Source: an uncultured Bacteroidia bacterium (GTDB lineage Bacteria; Bacteroidota; Bacteroidia; Bacteroidales; CAJPTX01). Taken from it: 10,939 nt of DNA. Below, piece after piece: positions 1 through 5,659 of the stretch. Location: NCBI GenBank assembly GCA_938040915.1, contig CALHZE010000325.1, forward strand, positions 1-10,939, in the 5' to 3' direction. Numbering within the stretch: the first letter of the stretch is position 1; every line of letters starts with the position of its first letter. A program made the translations under genes and the position numbers. The notes under the pieces are model-generated. The model searched no databases and was not told the origin of the DNA. It was given only the letters and a program-made list of their open reading frames with translations.

Positions 1-1
1 G

Positions 2-424
2 CCGCGCGTCGGATTGTTAAACATCGGTGCGGAGCCTGAGAAGGGGAATCTCCTAGCCAAGAGTACGCACGAGTTGATGGCTAAGGCTACCGACTTCCTC
101 TTTGCAGGGAATATTGAGGGGAACGAGGTCTTCTCGAATCAGCGTGCCGACGTCTTGGTTTGTGACGGGTTCGTCGGGAACATTGTCCTCAAGGAAGCTG
201 AGTCTTTTTATATGATAACTCGGCGTTTGGGGTTAAAGCATCCTTACCTCGATCGGTTCAATTTTGAGAATTACGGAGGCACGCCGGTCTTGGGCGTGAA
301 CGCCCCCGTGATTATCGGTCATGGCATTTCCAATGGGCGAGCTATCAATAATATGATCCGGCAAACCAGTAAGGTAATTGCCTCGGCTCTCTGTGCGAAA
401 TTCAAAGAAGCTTTTCATGTCTAA
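2..424 (+). CDS. plsX: Phosphate acyltransferase PlsX, 3' part only
   Basis: This is the C-terminal 140 codons of PlsX; the 5' part lies outside the window and the reading frame is open from base 2. PlsX converts acyl-ACP and phosphate into acyl-phosphate, the donor that PlsY uses to acylate glycerol-3-phosphate at the inner face of the membrane. Recognition rests on the family's C-terminal blocks: PRVGLLNIGAEPEKGN at the cut end, ADVLVCDGFVGNIVLK, and a GxxxPVLGVNAPVIIGHG-type block followed by a conserved basic/helical tail. The TAA stop at 422-424 overlaps the fabH start, the usual plsX-fabH arrangement, so the two are very probably translationally coupled. Nothing looks broken in the visible part. 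The TTG at position 14 is an internal Leu codon, not a start. Confidence 0.93.
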   Translation, partial: PRVGLLNIGAEPEKGNLLAKSTHELMAKATDFLFAGNIEGNEVFSNQRADVLVCDGFVGNIVLKEAESFYMITRRLGLKHPYLDRFNFENYGGTPVLGVNAPVIIGHGISNGRAINNMIRQTSKVIASALCAKFKEAFHV

Positions 425-1427
425 AATCTTAGCCAGTATTACCGGCGTCGCAGGGTATGTGCCTGACTACATCCTCAACAACGAAGAGTTGAGCCGGATG
501 GTCGACACCTCCGACGAGTGGATTATGACCCGTATCGGGATCAAAGAACGTCGCATCCTCAAAGGCGAGGATATGGGCTCTAGCTATATGGCAGCGAAGG
601 CAATCAACCTCCTCTTGGAAAAGACGAAGACGAAGCCTGAAGAGGTCGATATGGTGATCTATGCCACGGTGACCCCAGATCAGCCGGTACCAGCCACGGG
701 GAGCATCGTAGCAGACCTGTGTGGGCTTGTGAACTGCTTTACTTACGATCTCAATGCGGGGTGTTCGAGCTTTTTGTACGCCCTTGTTACAGCAACGAAG
801 TTTGTTGAGTCTGGGTCTCACAAGAAGGTGATCGTGGTGGGGTCTGACAAGATGTCTTCGCTCATCAATTATGCGGATCGTACTACTTGCCCGATTTTTG
901 GTGATGGCGCTGGTGCTGTGTTATTAGAGCCAAACACTGAGGGCTTTGGGCTTATCGATAGTGAGCTTCGTGGGGATGGTTCGGGGCGTCATCATTTGAT
1001 GATAAAGAACGGTGGATCGCGTAGTCCGATCACAAAAGAGAATGTTGGCTCTCCTGATCAGTATGTCTATCAAGAGGGGCAACCAGTCTTTAAGGCAGCG
1101 GTTTCGCACATGGGAGATACGGCGCTTGAGCTTATGGAGCGAAATGGTCTTACCGGCGAGACGGTGACGTGGCTTTGTCCGCATCAAGCCAATCAGCGTA
1201 TTATTGATGCGACGGGGAAGCGTATGGGGCTTTCTCCGGATAAGGTGATGGTCAACATCCAGCATTTTGGTAACACGACCAGTGGGACGCTTCCGCTCTG
1301 TTTGTGGGAGTGGGAGTCAAAGCTACGTCGTGGCGATAACATCATCTTTGCGGTCTTCGGTGCTGGTTTCACTTGGGGCGCTGCTTACCTAAAGTGGGCG
1401 TATGACGGAGATAAGGTTGCTCGTTAG
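417..1427 (+). CDS. fabH: 3-oxoacyl-ACP synthase III (FabH)
   Basis: FabH condenses an acyl-CoA starter with malonyl-ACP to begin each round of type II fatty acid synthesis, and the starter it accepts sets straight- or branched-chain composition. The 336-residue product is of normal length and has the full Cys-His-Asn triad: Cys116 in DLNAGCSSFLY, His256 in CPHQANQRI and Asn286 in FGNTTSGT, plus the C-terminal GAGFTWGA block. The ATG at 417 is chosen because MSKILASITGVAGYVP is the natural FabH N-terminus and the codon overlaps the plsX stop by 8 nt. An in-frame upstream start at 378 would only add plsX-overlapping residues. A weak purine-rich stretch (AAAGAAG) precedes the start. The residues after the nucleophile (CSSF) differ from the CSGF or CAGF I recall as commoner, which may affect the acyl pocket. 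An intrinsic terminator follows 39 nt downstream. Confidence 0.96.
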   Translation: MSKILASITGVAGYVPDYILNNEELSRMVDTSDEWIMTRIGIKERRILKGEDMGSSYMAAKAINLLLEKTKTKPEEVDMVIYATVTPDQPVPATGSIVADLCGLVNCFTYDLNAGCSSFLYALVTATKFVESGSHKKVIVVGSDKMSSLINYADRTTCPIFGDGAGAVLLEPNTEGFGLIDSELRGDGSGRHHLMIKNGGSRSPITKENVGSPDQYVYQEGQPVFKAAVSHMGDTALELMERNGLTGETVTWLCPHQANQRIIDATGKRMGLSPDKVMVNIQHFGNTTSGTLPLCLWEWESKLRRGDNIIFAVFGAGFTWGAAYLKWAYDGDKVAR

Positions 1428-1466
1428 TGTGTTGGGGCATTTTGTTTCCTCGTGTCTTGATGGGTT

Positions 1467-1500
1467 AAAAGGAGTGTCGCGAAGGCGGCGCTCCTTTTTT
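1467..1500 (+). terminator. Intrinsic terminator after fabH
   Basis: A 14-bp stem (1467-1480 pairing with 1485-1498) closes a GAAG tetraloop at 1481-1484. It contains two G-U pairs, begins with AAAAGGAG and ends in a run of T through 1500. It would end the plsX-fabH transcript. The A-rich 5' arm also gives a short U-run for the opposite strand, so it could work in both directions, but no gene points into it from the right. The rest of the 219-nt gap (1428-1646) holds only the exbB promoter; I see no small gene or riboswitch in it. Confidence 0.87.
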
Positions 1501-1607
1501 ATGATTGACCGCGTGGGGGAGCGTTGTGATGAGGTTGAAGGGCTGGAACAATTGTGTAGAGACTCAGAACATGTGCGCAGGTTTCCGAAAAGTTACCATG
1601 AAGTTTG

Positions 1608-1615
1608 TACCTTTG
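1608..1615 (+). promoter_or_regulatory. Bacteroidota -7 promoter box for the exbB operon
   Basis: TACCTTTG matches the Bacteroidota housekeeping -7 consensus TAnnTTTG exactly. It lies 31 nt before the exbB ATG, which predicts a leader of roughly 25 nt. The -33 element is weak: only TTTCC near 1582-1586 falls at about the right distance. It follows the fabH terminator, so it should start the five-gene envelope operon. Confidence 0.68.
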
Positions 1616-1646
1616 CGCGTGTAGACTCTATAACCGACGCGACGAT

Positions 1647-2339
1647 ATGTTAGGCTTTCTCCTTTTGCAAATACAAGTTAGCGACGCAGCGGCTGCGGCA
1701 GCACCTGCTCAACTCGAACTAAGCCTTTGGGAAATGGCACTCAAGGGCGGATGGATTATGATCCCGCTCGCTCTTCTTTGGTGTATAGGACTCTATATCT
1801 TTTTCGAGCGTTTCTGGTCGATTGAGAAAGCTTCGCGTATCGATGCAAACTTTATGAACCAGATTAAGGAGTTTGTTATAGACGACAAGCTAGATGCAGC
1901 TCGCAGTCTTTGCGCTGCAAAACAGACGCCCGTGGCGAATATGATAGCGAAAGGGATAGACCGTATGGGACGCCCGATGCAGGATCTTTCCACGGCAGTA
2001 GAGAACGTTGGTAACCTTGAGGTGGCTAAGTTGGAAAAGGGACTTCCGATGCTTGCCACGATTGCTGGTGGAGCGCCGATGATCGGTTTCCTTGGCACGG
2101 TGATTGGGATGATTCAAGCCTTTTACGATATGTCGATGGCGGGCAATAACATTGACGTCGGGCTTCTTTCAGGAGGTATCTATACGGCCATGGTGACCAC
2201 AGTTGCTGGGCTTGTGGTCGGGATTATGGCTTATTTTGGTTACAATTATCTTGTGGCGCGTGTCGAAAAGGTCGTCTTCCACATTGAGGCAAATGCCATG
2301 GAGTTTATGGACTTGCTTAACGAGCCCGTGATTAAGTAA
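1647..2339 (+). CDS. exbB: MotA/TolQ/ExbB proton channel family protein
   Basis: This is the channel-forming subunit of a TonB/Tol energy-transducing complex in the inner membrane, where an ExbB pentamer and an ExbD pair use proton flow to drive TonB or TolA. The 230-residue product has the standard three-helix plan: TM1 about 33-53, a long cytoplasmic loop about 60-130, TM2 about 132-157 (with IAGGAPMIGFLGTVIGMI, the MotA/ExbB signature) and TM3 about 178-203. The first 20 residues are hydrophobic and Ala-rich, resembling a signal segment, which I recall as common in Bacteroidota ExbB. The ATG at 1647 is preferred over a TTG at 1605 because the latter lies on the promoter box. No Shine-Dalgarno sequence precedes it. 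exbD follows after 18 nt. TolQ is the alternative name, since the family does not separate the two cleanly. Confidence 0.92.
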   Translation: MLGFLLLQIQVSDAAAAAAPAQLELSLWEMALKGGWIMIPLALLWCIGLYIFFERFWSIEKASRIDANFMNQIKEFVIDDKLDAARSLCAAKQTPVANMIAKGIDRMGRPMQDLSTAVENVGNLEVAKLEKGLPMLATIAGGAPMIGFLGTVIGMIQAFYDMSMAGNNIDVGLLSGGIYTAMVTTVAGLVVGIMAYFGYNYLVARVEKVVFHIEANAMEFMDLLNEPVIK

Positions 2340-2340
2340 C

Positions 2341-2349
2341 AGGAGGAGG
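2341..2349 (+). promoter_or_regulatory. Strong Shine-Dalgarno site for exbD
   Basis: AGGAGGAGG ends 8 nt before the exbD ATG and fully matches the anti-Shine-Dalgarno core. It sits directly after the exbB stop. It is much stronger than the sites of the other genes here, and Bacteroidota generally rely little on such sites. Confidence 0.7.
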
Positions 2350-2357
2350 CACTCAGC

Positions 2358-2756
2358 ATGAAACTCAAACGCCACTCGAAGGTCGAGAGTTCGTTCCAGA
2401 TGTCCTCTATGACCGATATTGTCTTCCTACTGCTTATCTTTTTTATGGTGACATCGACGCTCGTGAGCCCTAATGCCCTTAAACTATTGTTGCCGCGCAG
2501 CAATAGCCAGACGGCGGCAAAGCCCATCACGACGGTGAGCATCACGCACGATTTGGAGTATTACGTCGAGCAAACCCCCGTCCCGTTCTCCACGTTAGAA
2601 CCCTATTTACAGAAACGTCTGGCTGGCGAGGAAGACCCGACCATCTCTCTTCATGCAGACAAGAGTGTCCCCATAGAGGAGGTGGTCAAGGTGATGAACA
2701 TCGCTAAGGATAACCATTTTAAGCTGATCCTTGCCACCTCGCCCCTTCCGAAATAG
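2358..2756 (+). CDS. exbD: Biopolymer transport protein ExbD/TolR family
   Basis: ExbD is the second stator subunit; its single membrane helix sits inside the ExbB pentamer and carries the proton-accepting aspartate. The 132-residue protein has a short basic cytoplasmic N-terminus, then MTDIVFLLLIFFMVTSTL at about residues 18-37. This segment includes Asp20, the expected essential residue. A periplasmic domain of about 90 residues follows, ending in an ILATSPLPK tail. The ATG is set by the strong upstream Shine-Dalgarno site. Only one exbD is present, whereas I recall that many Bacteroidota Ton operons carry two. The next gene starts 9 nt downstream. TolR is an equally acceptable name on sequence alone. 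Confidence 0.93.
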   Translation: MKLKRHSKVESSFQMSSMTDIVFLLLIFFMVTSTLVSPNALKLLLPRSNSQTAAKPITTVSITHDLEYYVEQTPVPFSTLEPYLQKRLAGEEDPTISLHADKSVPIEEVVKVMNIAKDNHFKLILATSPLPK

Positions 2757-2765
2757 TCCCGTTTG

Positions 2766-3680
2766 ATGTCGCAAAGACACGTATTTAGTACCTATAATTG
2801 GTCTTCGCATGACCCGCGCATTCGGCGACGTGCGGGAATTGCTATGGGGCTTATCCAAGTACTTTTGCTTATCGTCCTGCTCTACTTCGGGTTTGTTACT
2901 CCGCTTCCTTTACCCGGCGAGGAAGGGATAGCGGTGAGCTTTGGTACGGAACGCGGCGGACAAAATCAAGTGTGGGAAGAGACGCCGCGTGTGACACAAC
3001 CGAAATATACGCCCCCTGCGCCACCACAGACAGAAGAGACTCCTCTTACGCAAGACTATGAGGAAGCGCCAGAAGTGCGCACCCCAGCGAAACCGAAAGA
3101 GCCAGAAAAGCCGAAGGAGAAGAAGCCTGTGGAGGAAAAACCTAAGCCTACGCCTCCGAAGCCCGTAGAGACTCCTCCTGCTCCGAAGCCCGTGGAAACC
3201 CCTCCGGAGCCTGCAAAGCCAGTGGTTAATCAACAAGCGCTTTTCCCAGGTCAGACAGCCGCACCCAGTCAAGGGGGCGCTGGAACGGGCGGAGAAAGGG
3301 GAAATCAAGGCACTGCCGAAGGACAAAGCACAACGCCGAATGTGGGTGTTGGTAATGGTACTGGCTCGCAGGGCACGGGTAATGGTGCTGGCGGCTCAGG
3401 CGGTGGGATCGGTTACAATGTGGGGAATCGGAAGGCGCTGAAGCTCCCGCCCCCCGAGTATCCGAGTCAGAAAAACGGTAAAGTCATCGTGAAGGTTTGG
3501 GTCAACAAACAGGGGCAGGTTATTAAGGCAGAGGCTGGAGAAAAGGGGAGTACCCTCTTTGACAAGGCTTTCCTAGCCGTTTCTGAGCAGGCTGCCCTTC
3601 AGGCTCATTTTGATGTGGCGAGTGATGCGCCAGAAACGCAGATTGGGACGATTACCTATATTTTCCGTCTCAAACAGTAG
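2766..3680 (+). CDS. tonB: TonB/TolA-like energy transducer
   Basis: This protein would span the periplasm and pass energy from ExbB/ExbD to outer-membrane partners such as TonB-dependent receptors. The 304 residues show, in order: a cytoplasmic basic N-terminus (1-23), one membrane helix (about 24-44), a GEEGIAVSFGTE block just outside the membrane, a Pro/Glu/Lys-rich spacer (about 73-155), a Gly/Asn/Gln-rich flexible linker (about 165-218), and a TonB-type C-terminal domain from about 226 that opens with PPPEYPSQKNGKVIVKVWV. The ATG at 2766 is preferred over the adjacent TTG at 2763. No SD site is obvious, which suggests coupling with exbD. With one exbD and a long charged spacer a TolA-like role is possible. 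The PxYP...GxVxVxxxV pattern favours TonB. Confidence 0.85.
   Translation: MSQRHVFSTYNWSSHDPRIRRRAGIAMGLIQVLLLIVLLYFGFVTPLPLPGEEGIAVSFGTERGGQNQVWEETPRVTQPKYTPPAPPQTEETPLTQDYEEAPEVRTPAKPKEPEKPKEKKPVEEKPKPTPPKPVETPPAPKPVETPPEPAKPVVNQQALFPGQTAAPSQGGAGTGGERGNQGTAEGQSTTPNVGVGNGTGSQGTGNGAGGSGGGIGYNVGNRKALKLPPPEYPSQKNGKVIVKVWVNKQGQVIKAEAGEKGSTLFDKAFLAVSEQAALQAHFDVASDAPETQIGTITYIFRLKQ
3154..3207 (+). repeat. Two tandem 27-bp units in the TonB spacer
   Basis: Units 3154-3180 and 3181-3207 are tandem 27-bp copies that differ at four positions. Their codons give the same nine-residue pattern (PKPVETPP plus A or E), and the four differences are synonymous within the shared residues. A looser third copy follows (PEPAKPVV). 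The peptide period is therefore conserved while the DNA has drifted, so this is an old duplication in the periplasm-spanning segment, not a fresh slippage. Confidence 0.75.
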
Positions 3681-3685
3681 GTCGC

Positions 3686-4315
3686 ATGCCAAAGAAATTC
3701 TACGTCGTGTGGAAGGGACACCGACGCGGTATCTTTACCAGCTGGGAAGTCTGTAAGAAGCAGATAGACGGATTTGCGGGGGCGCAGTATCGCAGTTACC
3801 CCACCCGTGAGTTAGCAGAAATAGCCTTTCAACGGGGCTATGTGCACCGCAATGAGCAGCTTGGCGATGCGGCGGCATCCGTCTTGGCAGGGGGGGGGCC
3901 TATTTACCCGTCTTGGAGTGTAGATGCGGCGTGCAATATGCGCACAGGTGTGATGGAGTATCGCGGCGTGGATACCAATACGGGAGAGGTTATTTTTGCG
4001 CAAGGACCATTTCCGAACACTACGAACAATGTGGGGGAGTTCCTCGCTATCGTACACGCTCTCGCCCTATTAAAGCAACGAGGAACGCCAGAAGCGCTTG
4101 CCCTCCCAATCTACACAGACAGTACGACTGCCATGGCGTGGGTTCGGAAACAGTTGGCAAACACGAAGATGCAACCCACCGAAGCGAATGCCCCATTGCG
4201 AGACATGATCGCGCGCGCGGAGAATTGGCTACGCACCAACGCGTGGGACAATCCCTTACTCAAGTGGGAAACCCACCTCTGGGGTGAAATCCCTGCCGAC
4301 TATGGGCGGAAGTAG
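3686..4315 (+). CDS. rnhA: Ribonuclease H with N-terminal hybrid-binding domain
   Basis: RNase H1 cuts the RNA strand of RNA-DNA hybrids, removing R-loops and primer remnants. The 209-residue protein has two parts. Residues 1-50 form the viroplasmin-like hybrid-binding domain (KKFYVVWKGHRRGIFTSW, then Cys23, GFAGAQYRSYPTRELAEIAF). Residues about 73-209 form the nuclease. All four acidic catalytic positions are visible: Asp80 (SVDAAC), Glu118 (NVGEFLAI), Asp145 (YTDSTTA) and Asp205 (IPADYG). A short flexible hinge, about residues 52-72, joins them and contains three Gly codons made by a run of nine G. The ATG lies 5 nt after the tonB stop. The placement inside an envelope operon is odd for a nucleic-acid enzyme and may only reflect shared growth-linked transcription. 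Confidence 0.93.
   Translation: MPKKFYVVWKGHRRGIFTSWEVCKKQIDGFAGAQYRSYPTRELAEIAFQRGYVHRNEQLGDAAASVLAGGGPIYPSWSVDAACNMRTGVMEYRGVDTNTGEVIFAQGPFPNTTNNVGEFLAIVHALALLKQRGTPEALALPIYTDSTTAMAWVRKQLANTKMQPTEANAPLRDMIARAENWLRTNAWDNPLLKWETHLWGEIPADYGRK
3890..3898 (+). repeat. G9 homopolymer in the rnhA hinge
   Basis: Nine consecutive G encode Gly69-Gly71 between the hybrid-binding and nuclease domains. Loss of one G would bring a TAG within about 8 codons, leaving the binding domain alone. Gain of one G would shift into a frame that stays open to 4287. I saw no other G or C run this long in the window. Confidence 0.85.
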
Positions 4316-4319
4316 TCGG

Positions 4320-5591
4320 ATGCGACGCTATTGGTGGCGACTTCCTCTCTTTTTACAACACTTTAACCACACTGCTGCGGGATCTGGGCGGGGACTTTTT
4401 GCCCATCCTTATATGCGTATCGCTGTGGTGGCTGTGGCGATAAGCCTTGCGGCCATGGAGGTCAGCATCTCGGTATCGCGCGGTTTCCAGCAGGAGATTA
4501 CACAGCGGGTGGTGGGCTTTCTTGGTCACTTGCAGTTGGTGAGTCTCGACCGCAATGCCTCTTACGAACAAGCCCCAGTCGACATCATTGCCAACCTTGC
4601 CGAGGAGCTTAGCGACCTCCCCGCTATTACTCGCATCTCGCCCTTTGCACAGAAACCAGGCATTGTGAAAACAAAGAGCGACATGCAAGGCTGTGTACTC
4701 AAAGGGTATGCAGACACCGAAGACCTTGCCTATTTCCGAACCTATCTTACGCGTGGACGCCTCCCCCACCTAGACTCGCTTACGCGCGGCGAGGGCATCT
4801 CCGAGGTGTTCGTTTCGCAGTTCTTTTGCCGCACCTTAGGTCTCGATACGGGGCAGCGAATGACGGTCTATTTCGTCGAACAACCGCCGCGTGTCCGACA
4901 GTTCCGCATCGTGGGGGTCTATGAAACGCAGTTTGAGAACTTCGATAAGACTTACATCTTTACCGACCTGCCGGCACTACAGTCGCTCAACGGCTGGGAG
5001 GCGTCGCAAGTCGGGGGCTATGAACTCCGCCTGCGTTCTCTTGCCGATCTAGAACAAATGCGAGAGGAGGTTGAAGAACGCGAATTAGGGCGCATACAGC
5101 GCGACGGAACGATGTTGCGAGTTGTTGATGTAAGAGAGTCTCATACCGCGCTTTTTGACTGGTTAGCGCTCCAAAATATCAATGTCTTGGTGCTCTTCGT
5201 CTTGATGCTCTTGGTCGCTGGGGTCAATATGATCTCGGTGCTCTTGATTTTAGTCCTCGAGCAGACGCGCACCATCGGGCTGCTCAAAGCATTTGGCGCG
5301 CAGGGGCGACAGCTCTCCTTACTCTTCCTGCTCTATGCCGCACGGATACTGGGCTATGGGCTCTTACTTGGAAACCTCCTCGGACTCACGCTCTGTTATA
5401 GCGAATGGCGTTGGCACTGGTTGCGACTCTCGCCTGCGGAATACTATGTTGATTACGTCCCCGTGGAACTGAACCTATGGGTCTTTCTCTCCGTGAACCT
5501 CGGGACTGTTGTCATCACCCTGCTTTTGCTCCTTGGCACAACGCGCGTGATCGGGCGGATCGCCCCCAGCGAGGCTATCAAGGGAGTATAG
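4320..5591 (+). CDS. FtsX-family ABC transporter permease, LolC/LolE-like
   Basis: This is an inner-membrane permease of the MacB/FtsX superfamily whose best-known members, LolC and LolE, release lipoproteins from the inner membrane to LolA. The 423 residues have the classic 1+3 topology: TM1 about 32-54 ending in SVSRGFQQEI, a large periplasmic domain about 60-280, then TM2 about 286-312, TM3 about 332-358 and TM4 about 386-408. The cytoplasmic EQTRTIGLLKAFGAQ coupling segment after TM2 and the C-terminal IAPSEAIKGV are typical. No ATPase gene is adjacent, so a LolD-like partner must be elsewhere. The ATG at 4320 lies 4 nt after the rnhA stop. In-frame ATG 4302 and GTG 4284 are alternatives that overlap rnhA. 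LolC versus LolE, or another exporter, cannot be settled by eye. Confidence 0.85.
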   Translation: MRRYWWRLPLFLQHFNHTAAGSGRGLFAHPYMRIAVVAVAISLAAMEVSISVSRGFQQEITQRVVGFLGHLQLVSLDRNASYEQAPVDIIANLAEELSDLPAITRISPFAQKPGIVKTKSDMQGCVLKGYADTEDLAYFRTYLTRGRLPHLDSLTRGEGISEVFVSQFFCRTLGLDTGQRMTVYFVEQPPRVRQFRIVGVYETQFENFDKTYIFTDLPALQSLNGWEASQVGGYELRLRSLADLEQMREEVEERELGRIQRDGTMLRVVDVRESHTALFDWLALQNINVLVLFVLMLLVAGVNMISVLLILVLEQTRTIGLLKAFGAQGRQLSLLFLLYAARILGYGLLLGNLLGLTLCYSEWRWHWLRLSPAEYYVDYVPVELNLWVFLSVNLGTVVITLLLLLGTTRVIGRIAPSEAIKGV

Positions 5592-5617
5592 AGGGGGGAG
5601 AATTAGGGGCGCTTGCG

Positions 5618-5625
5618 TATCTTTG
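5618..5625 (+). promoter_or_regulatory. Bacteroidota -7 promoter box for ravA-viaA
   Basis: TATCTTTG is an exact TAnnTTTG match, 34 nt before the ravA ATG and within the 68-nt gap after the permease gene. No clear -33 TTG lies at the expected distance, where the sequence is G-rich. I see no terminator hairpin before it, so some read-through from the upstream operon is possible. Confidence 0.65.
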
Positions 5626-5659
5626 CATAAAACCATTTTGCTAAAGAATACGCGCTACG

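Noticed and set aside
1501..1653. ATG-started 50-codon frame directly after the fabH terminator, part of a longer + frame from 1402
   Set aside because: It overlaps the fabH end (as the longer frame), spans the promoter box and runs into exbB; no RBS and no recognisable protein.
2093..2107. Sigma-54-like TGGCAC-N5-TTGG
   Set aside because: The -12 GC is replaced by GG and it sits inside exbB.
3913..4287. 124-codon open frame inside rnhA in the +1 frame
   Set aside because: Shadow of rnhA with Arg/Cys/His-rich nonsense composition; mentioned only as the frame reached by a one-G gain in the G9 tract.
4284..4319. Longer permease starts at GTG 4284 or ATG 4302
   Set aside because: Both overlap rnhA and add residues without family resemblance; ATG 4320 gives a basic N-terminus before TM1. 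ATG 4302 cannot be fully excluded.
5412..5424. TGGCAC-N3-TTGC resembling a sigma-54 promoter
   Set aside because: The spacer is 3 nt, not 5, and it lies inside the permease coding sequence.
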